From: Prochlorococcus sp. AG-363-P15
Lineage (GTDB): Bacteria > Cyanobacteriota > Cyanobacteriia > PCC-6307 > Cyanobiaceae
NCBI GenBank assembly: GCA_003278175.1
Contig: QCGF01000003.1
Span: forward strand, 1-48,618
Direction of reading: 5' to 3'
Length of the DNA stretch: 48,618 bases
The notes beneath the pieces were generated by a model. The model was not told where the DNA came from. It searched no databases and saw only the letters and a program-made list of their open reading frames with translations. Shown here piece after piece: positions 6,056 to 17,771 of this stretch. The position numbers and the translations under genes are program-made. Position 1 is the first letter of the stretch; every line of letters begins with the position of its first letter.

Positions 6056-9000
6056 TTAGGCGCTGAAGTATCTAGCTTTTGAATGCAATGCTATCAAAGC
6101 TGTAGTGCTTTGTTCAGGATTTAATTGATCACTTTCATCCATTGATAATCCTATTCTTTTAGTATCTAGCCATAATAATTGTTTTTTAGAATCAGATACA
6201 TTTGGACAAGCAGGATAACCAAAAGAATAACGACAACCTTGATATCTCTGAGCCAGTATATCTGAGATACTCTTTGGTTCTAAATGCCCAAAACCACATT
6301 CAATTCTGATCTTGGAATGAACTAATTCTGCCAATGCTTCAGCTAGCTGGACTGATAAGCCGTGAAAATATAAATAATCAGAATAGGAATCAGAATCAAA
6401 TAATTGCTGAGAAAACCTGCTAGCATTACTACCCATGGTAACAGCCTGCATAGGGATTACATCTGTTGGAGTAGATTCCGGAGAATCGTTATAAAAGTCA
6501 GAAATACAATATCTGTTTCCACTTTTCTGCCTGGGAAAATTAAATATACCTAATAATTCATTATTATTAGGATTAAATACCCTTACAGAATTGCCATCGC
6601 GATGGCATGGGAAATAACCATAAACAGCTGATGGTTGTAGTAACGAATCAGATTTAATACGATTAATCCATTTTTCTAAGATAGGTTTTGCTTTAATTTC
6701 TAGAAATTTAAGGTAATCTTCTCTAGTCTGGTTCTTATTTCTGCGAAATTGCCATTGGCCAGAATATAGTGCGTTTTTATCTAAATAAAATAAAAGGTTA
6801 TCTAAATCGATATCTTGTGATTGGATAATTCGAGAGCCTAAGAATGGCACATTTATTTTTTCTTCCTCTGTAACTTTTAAAGATCTCTTTGTAGATGAAA
6901 CAAATTCTTTTATTGGTAAATTAGTAGTTTTTTCTTTATTAATTTGAATATTAGGATCTTTATCTCGGAGGTCTCCACCAAGATTTATACCTTCAGGTGT
7001 ACCATCGAGAAATCCTTGAATATTATCCCATCTTTTATTAGCTAATGCTTCAGTGTATGCTTCCATAAAGCGTAAGTCTGTAAAAGCATCTTTTCCATAA
7101 ATGACTTTGCCGTTATAAACACTACTACAATCAATATTTACAAACCTTGGTGTTAAGGCAGCTCCACCTAATATTATAGGAATGTTAATACCGGCATTAT
7201 TGAATGCCTCCAAATTGTCCTTCATAAAGGCAGTAGATTTGACTAATAGTCCACTCATTGCAATACAATCAGCCTTGTAATTTTCTTGCGCTGATATAAT
7301 TGCATTAACATCTTGTTTAATACCTAAGTTAATTACTTCATAACCATTATTGGTTAGTATTATGTCAACAAGATTTTTTCCTATGTCATGAACATCGCCT
7401 TTTACGGTTGCAATTATAAATTTACCTTTTAATTTTCTTTTACCATCTTGTGTTTCCATAAATGGTTCTAAATATGATACAGCTGCTTTCATTGTTTCTG
7501 CTGATTGCAAAACAAAAGGCAATTGCATTTGGCCAGAGCCAAAAAGTTCACCAACAACTTTCATTCCTTCTAATAAATACTTATTAATAATTTCTAGAGG
7601 TTGGTATTTCTTCAATGCTGTTTCTAAGGTTTGATCTAGACCTATTTTCTCACCATCAATAATATGTACCTTTAATCGTTCCTCTATTTCCAGGCTACTT
7701 AAGTCTTTTGAAGAACTTCTTGCTTCCTTTGCAGATATTCCATCAAAGAGTTTAGTTAATTCAGAAAGTGGATCATATACACATATATCATTTTCAAATT
7801 TTCTATTGTCTGATATTAAGTCATTGCATATTTTCTGATGTTCTTCCTTGATTTTTGATAAAGGAAGAATTTTAGAGGGAGATACAATGGCAGAGTCTAA
7901 TCCGACATTACAACATTCATTCAAGAATACAGAGTTTAAAGTTATTCGAGCTGCTGGTGACAAACCAAAACTAATGTTTGAAATACCTAATACTATATGT
8001 ACATCAGTTAATTCATTAGTGATCATTCTAATAGCATTAATTGTTTCTGAGGCATTCTTTCTGTCTTCTTCAATACCTGTTGAAATAGGTAATGCCAAAG
8101 GATCATAAAATAATTCCTTAGGTGAAATTCCAAAGTTAATACAATCAGAATATGCTCTGCGAGCTATGGATAATTTTTTTTCTGCTGTTCTTGCCATCCC
8201 TTCTTCATCAATTGTACCGATAACAATTCCCGCTCCAAATTTTTTAGCCAAGGTTAAAACCTTATAAAATCTTTCATTACCATCTTCATAATTTGTTGAA
8301 TTTAAAAGGCATTTTCCACCAGCAACTTTTAAACCACTTTCCATCTTTGTGTATTCAGTAGAATCTAACATTAAAGGAAGATTTACACTAGTAACTAACC
8401 TGGATACAACTGACTCCATATCTTTAACACCATCTCTACCTACATAATCTACATTTACATCCAAAATATGAGCATTCTCTTTAACTTGACTCCGAGCTAT
8501 GGCGACAAGTCCATCCCAATCATCATTATTAAGTAATTCTCTAACCTTTTTTGACCCACTTGCATTTAAACGTTCACCGATTATCAAAAATGAATTATCT
8601 TGCTTATATGTGGTAGAAGAATACAAAGAAGATGCAGAGGGATTAGTTTTAATTTCCTTAGGATTTCTAAACTGATTACTATTTTCAATAGAATTTGTCA
8701 AGTCAACTAATTGCTTTATATGCTCTGGAGTTGTTCCACAACAACCACCAATAATTCTTACTCCTAGGTCTTGCACAAAATGCATTAATTGCATTTTTAG
8801 TTCTAATGGCGTTAATCTATAATGTGCTACTCCTCCAATATTTTCTGGAAGTCCTGCATTTGGAATACAACTAATATTAAATCTTGAATTTTGAGATAGA
8901 TATTTAATATGATCCTTCATTTGTTCTGGACCTGTAGCACAGTTAAGACCCAAAATATCTATATTAAAAGGTTCTAGTATCGTTACTACAGATGCTATAT

Positions 9001-9676
9001 CTGAACCCAAAAGCATTGTACCAGTTGTTTCCATTGTGACTGAAACCATTATTGGAACTTTTATAGAAGTTGTCTTAAATGCACAATTAATTCCTTCTAG
9101 GGCAGCCTTTATTTGCAGTACATCTTGGCAAGTTTCTATAAGCAATAAATCAACTTTTCCGTTTAATAATCCTTCCGCTTGTTCTTTGTATGATGAAGAC
9201 ATTTCATCATAACTAATATGTCCAAGAGTTGGCAACTTTGTTGTTGGTCCCATTGAACCTGCTACAAACCTTTTTTTACCTTTATTGCTATATGAATCTG
9301 CTGCATTTCTTGCTATTTCTGCAGCCTTTAAGTTCAATTCATATGCTTTGTCTTGCAATCCATATTCAGTTAAAACAATAGAGCTAGAACCAAAAGTATT
9401 CGTTTCTATAACATCAGCCCCAGCCTCTAAGAATTGATTATGAACATTAATAACTGATTCGGGTGAGGTTACAACCAAATATTCGTTACAACCCTCGTAT
9501 AATGATCCTCCAAAATCATCAGCATGCAAATTTAAATTTTGAAGAGATGTACCTGTAGCACCATCAAATACCAAAATTGGTTTGTTTTTTGAATATAATC
9601 TTTCAAGAAAGCTACTATCATTTAGTTTGGCAATTGATTTTTTGTTTTTTAGGATAGTCTTGTTAGTTTGTTCCAT
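6056..9676 (-). CDS. metH: Methionine synthase, cobalamin-dependent
   Basis: A 1206-residue full-length MetH that transfers the methyl group from 5-methyl-tetrahydrofolate via B12 to homocysteine. Four modules are visible in order: homocysteine/zinc domain (about 30-330) with zinc ligands C246, C312 and C313; pterin-binding domain (about 360-620, [16 protein letters not shown]); B12 cap and binding domain (about 660-890) with the axial histidine motif DVHDIG (H763); and the C-terminal AdoMet reactivation domain (about 920-1195, ending in the ECGFGHLEP and GYPACPN motifs). It lies 29 nt downstream of ilvE on the same strand, probably as one transcript, and near cobN. Use of B12 fits an organism that makes its own cofactor. 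No cobalamin riboswitch was recognised upstream. Confidence 0.97.
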   Translation of the reverse strand: MEQTNKTILKNKKSIAKLNDSSFLERLYSKNKPILVFDGATGTSLQNLNLHADDFGGSLYEGCNEYLVVTSPESVINVHNQFLEAGADVIETNTFGSSSIVLTEYGLQDKAYELNLKAAEIARNAADSYSNKGKKRFVAGSMGPTTKLPTLGHISYDEMSSSYKEQAEGLLNGKVDLLLIETCQDVLQIKAALEGINCAFKTTSIKVPIMVSVTMETTGTMLLGSDIASVVTILEPFNIDILGLNCATGPEQMKDHIKYLSQNSRFNISCIPNAGLPENIGGVAHYRLTPLELKMQLMHFVQDLGVRIIGGCCGTTPEHIKQLVDLTNSIENSNQFRNPKEIKTNPSASSLYSSTTYKQDNSFLIIGERLNASGSKKVRELLNNDDWDGLVAIARSQVKENAHILDVNVDYVGRDGVKDMESVVSRLVTSVNLPLMLDSTEYTKMESGLKVAGGKCLLNSTNYEDGNERFYKVLTLAKKFGAGIVIGTIDEEGMARTAEKKLSIARRAYSDCINFGISPKELFYDPLALPISTGIEEDRKNASETINAIRMITNELTDVHIVLGISNISFGLSPAARITLNSVFLNECCNVGLDSAIVSPSKILPLSKIKEEHQKICNDLISDNRKFENDICVYDPLSELTKLFDGISAKEARSSSKDLSSLEIEERLKVHIIDGEKIGLDQTLETALKKYQPLEIINKYLLEGMKVVGELFGSGQMQLPFVLQSAETMKAAVSYLEPFMETQDGKRKLKGKFIIATVKGDVHDIGKNLVDIILTNNGYEVINLGIKQDVNAIISAQENYKADCIAMSGLLVKSTAFMKDNLEAFNNAGINIPIILGGAALTPRFVNIDCSSVYNGKVIYGKDAFTDLRFMEAYTEALANKRWDNIQGFLDGTPEGINLGGDLRDKDPNIQINKEKTTNLPIKEFVSSTKRSLKVTEEEKINVPFLGSRIIQSQDIDLDNLLFYLDKNALYSGQWQFRRNKNQTREDYLKFLEIKAKPILEKWINRIKSDSLLQPSAVYGYFPCHRDGNSVRVFNPNNNELLGIFNFPRQKSGNRYCISDFYNDSPESTPTDVIPMQAVTMGSNASRFSQQLFDSDSYSDYLYFHGLSVQLAEALAELVHSKIRIECGFGHLEPKSISDILAQRYQGCRYSFGYPACPNVSDSKKQLLWLDTKRIGLSMDESDQLNPEQSTTALIALHSKARYFSA

Positions 9677-9705
9677 GACAAAAAGTTTTAATAATTAGAT
9701 AAATT

Positions 9706-10638
9706 CTAAACTTTTATTCTTGTAATCCATTTACTATATTTATCACTTCTTCCTTCTGTAATCTCAACTAATTCCTTTCTTAAACTATTCATTATTGGTC
9801 GGTAATTAGACAGAACAGTAGATTCAATTTTTCTAATGGGGGTTATTTTAGCAGCCGTTCCAGTTAGAAAGACTTCATCAGCTATTAATAACTCTGTTTT
9901 ATCTACAGCTCTTTCAACGACTTTAATACCATTACTAGTTGCTATTTCAATAACACTAGCCCTTGTAATACCCTCTAAAATATCTTGATCTACTCCAGGC
10001 GTAATTAGTTGACCATCTCTGACTATAAAGATATTCATACCACTTGCTTCGCTAACTTTTCCTCTAGTATTTAATAACAGAGCCTCATCGTAACCACTCA
10101 AAACAGCTTCTGTCTTGGCGAGGGAACTAGTAATATATGCTCCACTAATCTTTCCTCTCAGTGGAAGAGAACGATCTTCTTGTCTAGACCAGCTACTAAA
10201 TCTACAACTAACACCATCTGGAGAAAGGTAATCACCTAATTCTATTCCATATATAAGAAAATCTGTCTCTATATTATGTAGCCTAGGAGCAATACCAAGA
10301 TCACTTGTATAAACAAATGGTCTTAGATAAATAGGACATTTAGGTTTATTGGCCTTAATCATATGGTTTAAAGCTTCTATAATCATGTCCTCATTTAGTT
10401 CAGTGAGAAGCAATTTTGCGCTTTGGCTTAAGCGCTTTGCATGTCGATCAGCCCTGAATAGCAAAATATTCTCACTGTCGCTAGGATCAGGAATGGCACG
10501 CATGCCTCCAAATGCCCCTGTTCCGTAATGAAGAGCATGTGTAGCGATCGAGACTTTGGCTTGCTCAAACGGCACGCATTCACCCCTAAACCATGCATAG
10601 GGCAAGAACTGATGCATCTCTGAACCCGTGTTACTCAA
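9706..10638 (-). CDS. ilvE: Branched-chain amino acid aminotransferase
   Basis: A 310-residue class IV PLP aminotransferase performing the last step of valine, leucine and isoleucine synthesis. The family opening YAWFRGECVPFEQAKVSI is present, as are the YGTGAFGGMRA segment and the conserved GKISGAY segment, whose lysine is the expected PLP-binding residue. The C-terminal half carries EASGMNIFIV and EVFLTGTAAKITPI, typical of IlvE rather than D-amino-acid transaminase. The start may be the ATG at 10638 or the one seven codons in (10617, MHQFLPYAW), which matches the usual family N-terminus. It diverges from cobN across a 54-bp spacer and probably co-transcribes metH. Confidence 0.93.
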   Translation of the reverse strand: MSNTGSEMHQFLPYAWFRGECVPFEQAKVSIATHALHYGTGAFGGMRAIPDPSDSENILLFRADRHAKRLSQSAKLLLTELNEDMIIEALNHMIKANKPKCPIYLRPFVYTSDLGIAPRLHNIETDFLIYGIELGDYLSPDGVSCRFSSWSRQEDRSLPLRGKISGAYITSSLAKTEAVLSGYDEALLLNTRGKVSEASGMNIFIVRDGQLITPGVDQDILEGITRASVIEIATSNGIKVVERAVDKTELLIADEVFLTGTAAKITPIRKIESTVLSNYRPIMNSLRKELVEITEGRSDKYSKWITRIKV

Positions 10639-10659
10639 TCATCTTCTCACTATCTACTC

Positions 10660-10671
10660 CTTTATATAAAG
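10660..10671. promoter_or_regulatory. 12-bp palindrome in the ilvE-cobN divergent promoter region
   Basis: CTTTATATAAAG is a perfect palindrome in the 54-bp spacer. It contains TATA-type -10 sequence on both strands, so it could serve as a shared promoter core or a regulator site. Confidence 0.4.
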
Positions 10672-10692
10672 CAAAAGCTGGAGAATGTATGA

Positions 10693-13600
10693 ATGCATCG
10701 TTTAGCAACTCTCCCTGGGGATGATTCGATAGATGATATAACTCTAGTGGAGCAGCCACCAGCTCCAGTACTTTTCCTATCTAGCGCAACTACTGACATT
10801 ACGACTTTAGCTTCAACATTGGACTTGCCAGTTCATAAAGGTTGGAAAAACAAAATTCGTGCTTTACCAATATCAGTATTGCAACACCCGGCACAAATAG
10901 ATCATTACCTTTCAACAACTGCTACAACAGCAAAACTAATTGTCGTCCGAATGATTGGAAGCAAGAGTCATTGGGCCTATGGCTTTGAAAAAACTCAGAT
11001 ATGGCAAAAAGAAGTTTTGGGAAGAGATTTAATAGTTTTATCAGGAACGGAAGATACAGCTTTTGAATTACATGAAATTGGGAGTATAGGATATAAAAAA
11101 TCTGAAATACTATCAGAGCTTATGAATACAGGTGGAGTAAAGAATATTTCAACTTTTATTGTTCTTCTAGATAAAATTCTAAATAACTATAATTTTAGCA
11201 AGCAAGAAATAAAAGTACATAGGAATGAAGACCCACTTATATGGAATTGGGAAAATGATGCTGGAACAAAAGTAGGAGTAATATTATATAAGGCGCTATA
11301 TGAATCAGGTGACGTAAGTTTGGCGATTTGTATTAATAGAGAACTAAGAGCTCAAGGAATTATACCAAGAATACTATGGGTCTCTACACTTAAAAATAAG
11401 AATATAAACACAAAAATAGAAAAACTATTTAAAAAAGAAAATGTAAAAGCAATTATCACTAGTACATCTTTTTCTATAATTGATAGCAATAATAACAATA
11501 CTGATGAATCTTTGTGGGATAAAATTGATGTTCCTGTTTTTCAAATTCTTACAAGTTCTAGTCAAAGAAAAGTCTGGCTAGAAAGCTCTACTGGTCTCTC
11601 ACCGATAGATTTGAGTATGCAAATTGCACTACCAGAAATTGATGGAAGGATAATAACCAGACCATGTGCTTTTAAGACTATTACTAAGTGTCACGAGTAT
11701 TTATCAACAGCTATTCATAAATTAGAGCCTGATGTTGATAATATTAAATGGCTCTCAAAACATGTAAAAAGTTGGATAAGGCTTCAAGAGTTAAATCAAA
11801 AAGATAAAAAGGTATGTTTAGTATTAGCAAATTACCCAGTAAAAAATGGAAGGTTAGCCAATGGCGTAGGCCTAGACACACCAGCAAGTGCAGTTGAGAT
11901 ACTTAGTTGGCTAAAAGAGATAGGGATAGACCTTGGAGATAAAAATATTCCAAAAAATTCATTTGATTTAATGAAGCAGATACTAAGCCAAAGAACAAAT
12001 AGTTTTGAAAGTCACAATAAAGAGCCATTAGAATATTTATCTATCAAAACATATAAAAAATGGTGGTTATCTATTCCAGAAAAATCACGCACAGCAATCA
12101 TAGATAGGTGGGGCAGACCTGAAGAAGCAGAAGATCTTGACAAACAAGGCTTCGCAATTCACGGAATAAGATTTGGAAATTTGTGTCTATTAATCCAACC
12201 TAGTAGAGGCTATGATCCAAATAGTGTTGATGATCTACATTCACCTGATCTTGTTCCTCCTCACCGATATCTAGCTCAATATTTATGGATAAAAGAGATC
12301 CATAAAACCGATCTAATAATTCATCTTGGTAAGCATGGGAGCTTAGAATGGCTTCCTGGCAAGGGAGTTGGAATAAGTAAAGCCTGTTATCCAGATATTG
12401 CGATAGGTCACCTTCCTCATATCTATCCTTTTATTGTAAATGATCCAGGAGAAGGTTCACAGGCCAAGAGAAGATCTCAAGCAGTAATAATTGACCACAT
12501 GACACCCCCTCTAGGTTTATCAGGTTTATATGGAAATTTAGTAGAATTAGAGGGAATTTTAGAGGAGTATTTCGATTCAATTTCCTTATCAAGTGATAGA
12601 AGTAAAATACTAGAAAATAAACTAATTGAACATCTTAAAACCAATTGTTGGCCACATTTAAGTAAATATAACGAAACAGATAGACTAAACAGCGATAAGC
12701 TATTTAGTCTATTTAGTGAAGTGGAAGCATATATATGTGAGATAAAGGAATCTCAAATTAGAACTGGTCTCCATATATTTGGAAAAAAACAAGAAGATGA
12801 AAAACTGATAGAACTAATGTTACTCATATTAAAAACTCCTACTTCTAATAGAATAGGAATTACGCAATGGATAGCTAATGAATTAAATTTAACTTTAGAT
12901 CCATGGAAAGATGATATAGGAAATAAGATTAACAAAAATGATTTAGATATCTTAAGTGTTAATTCAGAGAAGAAGTTTCACATTAATGGAGATGCAGTAG
13001 AATGGCTTGACAATCAAGCATTACTAACTATAAACTATATACTATCCAATCATGCCAATTTTAGACGATCAGACTCTCAAAACTTAATTGTTAATGATGT
13101 AATTATTAATAACATAAAAAGCAAGTCATATCCTTTATGTGATTATATTGTTAATGATTTATGGCCTCGCCTAATAAATAGTAGCAACGAAGAAAAAAAG
13201 AACTTCATTAAGAGCTTAAATGGGAAAAGAGTCACAAGTGGTCCCTCAGGGGCCCCGACAAGAGGAAGACCTGAGGTATTACCAACAGGTAGAAATTTCT
13301 ATAGCGTAGATTTGCGAGGTTTGCCTACTGAAGCGTCATGGGAGCTCGGAAAAAGAAGCGCTAATAATATTCTTAAATTACACATTATGGAAAATGGTGA
13401 GCACTTAAAGAAAATTGCAATATCGGTTTGGGGTACTGCGACAATGCGAAATGGAGGAGAAGAAATATGCCAATTATTGTATTTGATTGGTGTAAGGCCA
13501 GTATGGGATGGACCTACAAGAAGAATAATTGATTTAGAAGTAATTCCTCTGAATTTATTAGAGAGGCCCCGAGTAGATGTGTTTTTAAGGATATCAGGTT

Positions 13601-14463
13601 TGTTTAGAGATGCCTTTCCTCACCTAATTGACTATGTAAATGAGGCTCAAAGATTGATTGCATCCTTAGATGAACCAAAAGAAATGAATCCCTTAGCAGC
13701 AGAGCGAAGGAAAAGAATCAATATAGGCCGTATATATGGTTCAGCACCAGGAGCTTATGGAGCTGGACTGCAAGCATATATAGACAATGGAACATGGGAT
13801 AAAAAGTCTGACTTAGCCGAAGCATATATCTCTTGGAGTCAATGGAGATATGAAGCTGCAGATTCTGCAATTAAAGATAGGGAGGGCTTAGAGCATAATT
13901 TAAAAGATATACAGGTAGTTCTTCACAATCAAGATAATAAAGAGCACGACATTCTTGATTCAGACGATTATTATCAATTTCATGGTGGGCTATCTGCAGC
14001 CGTAGAATATAAATCTGGCAAATTACCAACCATGCTAATTGGTGATAATTCCAGACTAGACAGGCCAAGAATAAATAACCTTTCAAAAGAAATTGATAAA
14101 GTTATTAGAAGCAGAATATTAAATCCTAGATGGATAAATGGAATGAAGAGTCATGGATATAAGGGAGCATTCGAAATGAGTGCTAGTCTTGATTATATGT
14201 TCGCTTATGATGCCACAACGGGTGAAGTACAAGATTGGTCTTATTCCAAAATTTGTGAAACTTGGCTTAAAGATCAAGATACTTTGAATTTTTTGAGAGA
14301 ATATAATCCCTGGGTACTTAGAGACATTTCTGAGAGGTTACTTGAAGCAATCAATAGAGAGCTCTGGAAGGAAGCAACTGCACAGGAAATTGATTACATA
14401 AAAAGTCTTGTCAATCTTGCAGATAATGATATTGAACAAGGTAAATATGAGAATAGAGAGTAA
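10693..14463 (+). CDS. cobN: Aerobic cobaltochelatase-type subunit CobN
   Basis: A 1256-residue member of the CobN/magnesium chelatase H family. It inserts cobalt into the corrin precursor (hydrogenobyrinate a,c-diamide in the aerobic pathway) during B12 synthesis. The opening MHRLATLPGDD and the length fit cyanobacterial CobN rather than ChlH, which is usually longer with a different N-terminus. The family motif GKHGSLEWLPGKG lies near residues 546-560, and a second conserved block (PSGAPTRGRP, RGLPTEASWELG) near 850-885. The ATPase subunits are not in this window; in cyanobacteria they are usually shared with ChlI/ChlD (inference). GGAG at 10679-10682 precedes the start. Gene end is 4 nt from the convergent PHP gene. 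Confidence 0.93.
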   Translation: MHRLATLPGDDSIDDITLVEQPPAPVLFLSSATTDITTLASTLDLPVHKGWKNKIRALPISVLQHPAQIDHYLSTTATTAKLIVVRMIGSKSHWAYGFEKTQIWQKEVLGRDLIVLSGTEDTAFELHEIGSIGYKKSEILSELMNTGGVKNISTFIVLLDKILNNYNFSKQEIKVHRNEDPLIWNWENDAGTKVGVILYKALYESGDVSLAICINRELRAQGIIPRILWVSTLKNKNINTKIEKLFKKENVKAIITSTSFSIIDSNNNNTDESLWDKIDVPVFQILTSSSQRKVWLESSTGLSPIDLSMQIALPEIDGRIITRPCAFKTITKCHEYLSTAIHKLEPDVDNIKWLSKHVKSWIRLQELNQKDKKVCLVLANYPVKNGRLANGVGLDTPASAVEILSWLKEIGIDLGDKNIPKNSFDLMKQILSQRTNSFESHNKEPLEYLSIKTYKKWWLSIPEKSRTAIIDRWGRPEEAEDLDKQGFAIHGIRFGNLCLLIQPSRGYDPNSVDDLHSPDLVPPHRYLAQYLWIKEIHKTDLIIHLGKHGSLEWLPGKGVGISKACYPDIAIGHLPHIYPFIVNDPGEGSQAKRRSQAVIIDHMTPPLGLSGLYGNLVELEGILEEYFDSISLSSDRSKILENKLIEHLKTNCWPHLSKYNETDRLNSDKLFSLFSEVEAYICEIKESQIRTGLHIFGKKQEDEKLIELMLLILKTPTSNRIGITQWIANELNLTLDPWKDDIGNKINKNDLDILSVNSEKKFHINGDAVEWLDNQALLTINYILSNHANFRRSDSQNLIVNDVIINNIKSKSYPLCDYIVNDLWPRLINSSNEEKKNFIKSLNGKRVTSGPSGAPTRGRPEVLPTGRNFYSVDLRGLPTEASWELGKRSANNILKLHIMENGEHLKKIAISVWGTATMRNGGEEICQLLYLIGVRPVWDGPTRRIIDLEVIPLNLLERPRVDVFLRISGLFRDAFPHLIDYVNEAQRLIASLDEPKEMNPLAAERRKRINIGRIYGSAPGAYGAGLQAYIDNGTWDKKSDLAEAYISWSQWRYEAADSAIKDREGLEHNLKDIQVVLHNQDNKEHDILDSDDYYQFHGGLSAAVEYKSGKLPTMLIGDNSRLDRPRINNLSKEIDKVIRSRILNPRWINGMKSHGYKGAFEMSASLDYMFAYDATTGEVQDWSYSKICETWLKDQDTLNFLREYNPWVLRDISERLLEAINRELWKEATAQEIDYIKSLVNLADNDIEQGKYENRE

Positions 14464-14467
14464 TTAT

Positions 14468-15121
14468 TTATCTAGATAATAGAGACATTCCATGTGTATC
14501 AGTACCGCAACTACTTAACATATTTAGTTTCTTAAGTTGAGAGTCTATAGATTCACAAATTAACTTAGTTGGTTTCCAAGGAGATGAATATTCATAATCA
14601 TACCAGGCTTCCGCGCCATCAAAACCAATAGAAGAAGCTTCATGGATTAGTTTGTCAAAAGAAACTCGATATCTTGCAGGATGAGCAAGTAGTGCAATAC
14701 CACCTGCAGCATGTATTGATTTGACGACATATGATGCCTGCAATTTAATTCCTATAGGTGCCTGGCCATGAATATATGGATTAATAGATTCATGATATAA
14801 ATCAAATCCTAATCCAATTACATGAACAAGACATTTGCTCAAAATACAACTGATTTCTATTCCTGTCCAGAGATTAGGATATTCGCATGATGATGTTGAA
14901 TTTTCAGAAAGCCAATCATACATTATTGAATATGAAGAAATCGAATGATGATCTGTAACCGCTATATGTTTAACTTGATGATCTCTTGCCTGTTTGATTA
15001 ACTCTAATGGAGACAAGCTGCCATCACTACAAGTAGTATGACAATGTAAATTTATATCTTTAGGGCAACTCTCAGGGCCTACACTTTTCAAGACTTTAAT
15101 TAAGGTTTTGATATTACTCAT
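14468..15121 (-). CDS. PHP-domain metal-dependent phosphoesterase
   Basis: About 217 residues with the PHP (polymerase and histidinol phosphatase) metal-binding fold. NLHCHTTCSDGSL (H26, H28) and VTDHHS (D57, H58, H59) supply metal ligands. LAHPARYR and CGTDTHG supply the later ones. Proteins of this YciV/TrpH-like group hydrolyse nucleotide or oligoribonucleotide phosphates; the substrate here is unknown. A longer frame reaches 15166. I chose the ATG at 15121 because it overlaps the upstream hemJ stop as ATGA (coupled translation) and gives the usual N-terminus. Confidence 0.85.
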   Translation of the reverse strand: MSNIKTLIKVLKSVGPESCPKDINLHCHTTCSDGSLSPLELIKQARDHQVKHIAVTDHHSISSYSIMYDWLSENSTSSCEYPNLWTGIEISCILSKCLVHVIGLGFDLYHESINPYIHGQAPIGIKLQASYVVKSIHAAGGIALLAHPARYRVSFDKLIHEASSIGFDGAEAWYDYEYSSPWKPTKLICESIDSQLKKLNMLSSCGTDTHGMSLLSR

Positions 15122-15699
15122 TTTTCGTTCAAAGCATTTATATTCTCCATCCTGAGTCTTCTCCACCTAGCATAGAATTGAATAGATGCTGCCATGAAAA
15201 TGACTAACCCAACAATTAACCACGTAGCCGCACCTGTTGGGAACTGATTTTTAAATACGACTAACATAACTATTATTACAAGTAAAAGAGTTGGAAGTTC
15301 ATTTAAAGCTCTTAACTGTCTACCAGACCATTTACATTCACCTTTTTCAAGTTGAGCCATTAACCTATAACAAAAGAAATGATATATAAGTAGTCCTAGA
15401 ACAAAGACAAGCTTCGCTTGCATCCATTGCTGGGACAACCAACTTGGTTGAGTCGCCAGCAAACCAATTGCCATAGAAACAGCTATCACCATACCTGGTG
15501 TTGTAATAATATTGGCTAAACGCTTTTCCATAAGGACATACTGATCCTTGAAAGCAAGACTAATATCTGTATCTAATTCTTCTGCTTCTATATGATAAAT
15601 AAATAACCTAACCAAATAAAAAAGGCCAGCAAACCAAACAACTACACCAATTATATGGAGTGTTTTGAACCAAAGATAAGCCTCAGCAGGCAAAGTCAT
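15118..15699 (-). CDS. hemJ: Protoporphyrinogen IX oxidase HemJ (UPF0093 membrane protein)
   Basis: About 193 residues, four to five hydrophobic segments, in the HemJ family that oxidises protoporphyrinogen IX to protoporphyrin IX in haem and chlorophyll synthesis. The N-terminal helix carries the family sequence WFKTLHIIGVVVWFAGLF (conserved H15), and the second helix block reads QWMQAKLVFVLGLLIYHFF. The frame opens at 15759, but the first 20 codons look unlike the family, so the ATG at 15699 (MTLPAEAYLWFK) is preferred. It is translationally coupled (ATGA) to the PHP gene. Oxygenic phototrophs commonly use HemJ where HemY/HemG are absent. Confidence 0.88.
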   Translation of the reverse strand: MTLPAEAYLWFKTLHIIGVVVWFAGLFYLVRLFIYHIEAEELDTDISLAFKDQYVLMEKRLANIITTPGMVIAVSMAIGLLATQPSWLSQQWMQAKLVFVLGLLIYHFFCYRLMAQLEKGECKWSGRQLRALNELPTLLLVIIVMLVVFKNQFPTGAATWLIVGLVIFMAASIQFYARWRRLRMENINALNEK

Positions 15700-15825
15700 A
15701 CTTCGATGATGAAATGAGTTTAAGTGAAAGAATACAAATAGTATTCTAAGCACAACCAATGTTTGGATATGTGCCTATAAATAATAGTACAAACAAATTC
15801 CAAATTGAAAACTATTAACTGATTC

Positions 15826-17757
15826 TTAGGATATCGAATTATCTTTATTGTGAAAATAATTCCAAACCTGAAAAGCTATATCTTTTCCAAGACCTGGAGT
15901 ATTAGCAAGTTGATCTACAGAAGCTAATTGTATTGCCTCAACTGAGTGAAAGGTATTTAATAGTTCTTTTATCCTTTTTGGTCCCATACCTGGTATCTCG
16001 CTTAAGCAAGATCTAGTCATTTTTGATCCTCTTTGTTGTCTATGAAAACTTAAAGCAAAACGATGGGCTTCATCTCTTAATCTCCTCAGAAGCAACAGTC
16101 CTGGTTGATCGAATTCTGTTTTCAATTTATCTCTTTGACCAATTATAAAAACATCTTCATTTCTCTTAGCCAATGAACAAGCCATGACGTCTCTATCTAA
16201 ATCTAATCTAATTAGTACATCTTTGACCGCTGATAATTGCCCCTTTCCACCATCTATCATTATCAAATCTGGCCAATCGTTTAAAGCAAGCTGGTCCATT
16301 TCCTTTGAATAGTTATTGATAGCAGTATAAATATCGCCGCCTTGTTGTTTAAACCTTGACCATTTCATAAATCTTCTTTCTATAACTTCTGCTAAAGATA
16401 AAAAATCATCACTATGTCCAACTCTTATAGATTTATTTTTGATTTTATATTTACGATAATGTTGTCTTGCTGGAACACCATCGATAAAAACAACCTGTGA
16501 TGCGACAGCATCACTGCCTTGGATGTGACTTATATCATATCCTTCAATTCTTCTTGGGTAAAATTCTAATTCCAAGAATGAAGCTAAGTCTTCTAGTTCA
16601 ACCTTAACCTTCTCACTTCCATCTCTTATTCGATCAAGTTCATAACTTGCATTACGCTTAACTAGTGTTATAAAATCGGCCTTATCTCTTATTTTAGGGC
16701 AGAGAAGTCTAACCTTTCTTCCCTTATTATCACTTAACCAATTCTCTATTATATTTTGATTATCTATTTCATATTGCAATAATATTTGATTAGGTATCTC
16801 TACAGGTTCTACTAAGCTATAATGCTCTTCTATAATTCTCTTTAAAATTAGGGAATCGCTAAATTTATTTGCATCAGCAATATAACCTAGCCTTCCTACG
16901 AGTTTTCCACTTCTCATTTGAAATATCTGAATAGACGCTAATTTTTCATCTCTTGCCATAGCTACAACATCACGAGAAATAGATGAGTCTGGTAAAGTCA
17001 TTTTTTGCTCTTCTTGCAACTGATTTAGGCCTTTGATTTGATCTCTTACTGAAGCTGCCAATTCATATTGTTGTTGATCTGCATATTTCACCATTTGTTC
17101 TTTAAGCAAATCAGATAAGTCATCAGTTCGACCCTGGAATATCATTGATACCCTTTTTATGGTTTTGTGATATTCAAATGAAGTAATCTTTTCTTGACAA
17201 ACTCCTGGACATCTACCGATAGAATAGTTTAAGCATGTTCTATCCTTAAATAATGGTTTTGGCCTTTGACGTAATGGGAATACTCTCTTAACTAGAAAAA
17301 GAGTCTTTCTAAGTAATCCAACATCTACAAATGGGCCGTAATACCTGTCCTTCTCTTTCCTTGCTCGTCGTCTTCTAGTAATAAACATTCTTGGATATTC
17401 TTCACTCCAAGTTATACACAGATATGGATATTTCTTATCATCCTTTAATAGAACATTGAAATATGGTTGTTTTTGTTTGATTAAATTAGATTCTAGTGTT
17501 AAAGCTTCAGTTTCGTTATCAGTAACAATGAATTCAATTTCATTAATTTGTCTAACCATCAAATTTATACGTGGACTTAAATTAGAGTTTCCTCTAAAAT
17601 AACTAGTTACTCGGTTCTTAATATTTTTTGACTTACCAATATATAAAACTCTATGATTATTATCAATCATTAGATAACAACCAGGTTCTTGAGGAATCTG
17701 ACTTAGCCTTTCTTTAAGACGTTTAGGCTGATTAATAATAGATTCTGTTTCAATCAA
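15826..17757 (-). CDS. uvrC: Excinuclease ABC subunit C
   Basis: A 643-residue dual-incision nuclease of nucleotide excision repair, which cuts on both sides of a lesion in the UvrB-DNA complex. The N-terminal GIY-YIG nuclease domain is at about 25-100 (GCYLMID, LYIGKSK). A cysteine cluster follows near residues 174-187. The UVR motif for UvrB contact is at about 210-245 ([16 protein letters not shown]), the RNase H-like second nuclease at about 385-540 ([19 protein letters not shown]), and paired helix-hairpin-helix motifs at the end ([24 protein letters not shown]). All domains are intact. It sits 14 nt downstream of the flavin-reductase-like gene and may share its transcript. Confidence 0.96.
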   Translation of the reverse strand: MIETESIINQPKRLKERLSQIPQEPGCYLMIDNNHRVLYIGKSKNIKNRVTSYFRGNSNLSPRINLMVRQINEIEFIVTDNETEALTLESNLIKQKQPYFNVLLKDDKKYPYLCITWSEEYPRMFITRRRRARKEKDRYYGPFVDVGLLRKTLFLVKRVFPLRQRPKPLFKDRTCLNYSIGRCPGVCQEKITSFEYHKTIKRVSMIFQGRTDDLSDLLKEQMVKYADQQQYELAASVRDQIKGLNQLQEEQKMTLPDSSISRDVVAMARDEKLASIQIFQMRSGKLVGRLGYIADANKFSDSLILKRIIEEHYSLVEPVEIPNQILLQYEIDNQNIIENWLSDNKGRKVRLLCPKIRDKADFITLVKRNASYELDRIRDGSEKVKVELEDLASFLELEFYPRRIEGYDISHIQGSDAVASQVVFIDGVPARQHYRKYKIKNKSIRVGHSDDFLSLAEVIERRFMKWSRFKQQGGDIYTAINNYSKEMDQLALNDWPDLIMIDGGKGQLSAVKDVLIRLDLDRDVMACSLAKRNEDVFIIGQRDKLKTEFDQPGLLLLRRLRDEAHRFALSFHRQQRGSKMTRSCLSEIPGMGPKRIKELLNTFHSVEAIQLASVDQLANTPGLGKDIAFQVWNYFHNKDNSIS

Positions 17758-17771
17758 CTTAAATGTCTTTG

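Noticed and set aside
7848-8108. 86-codon plus-strand frame
   Set aside because: Antisense inside metH, whose pterin-binding domain is continuous here.
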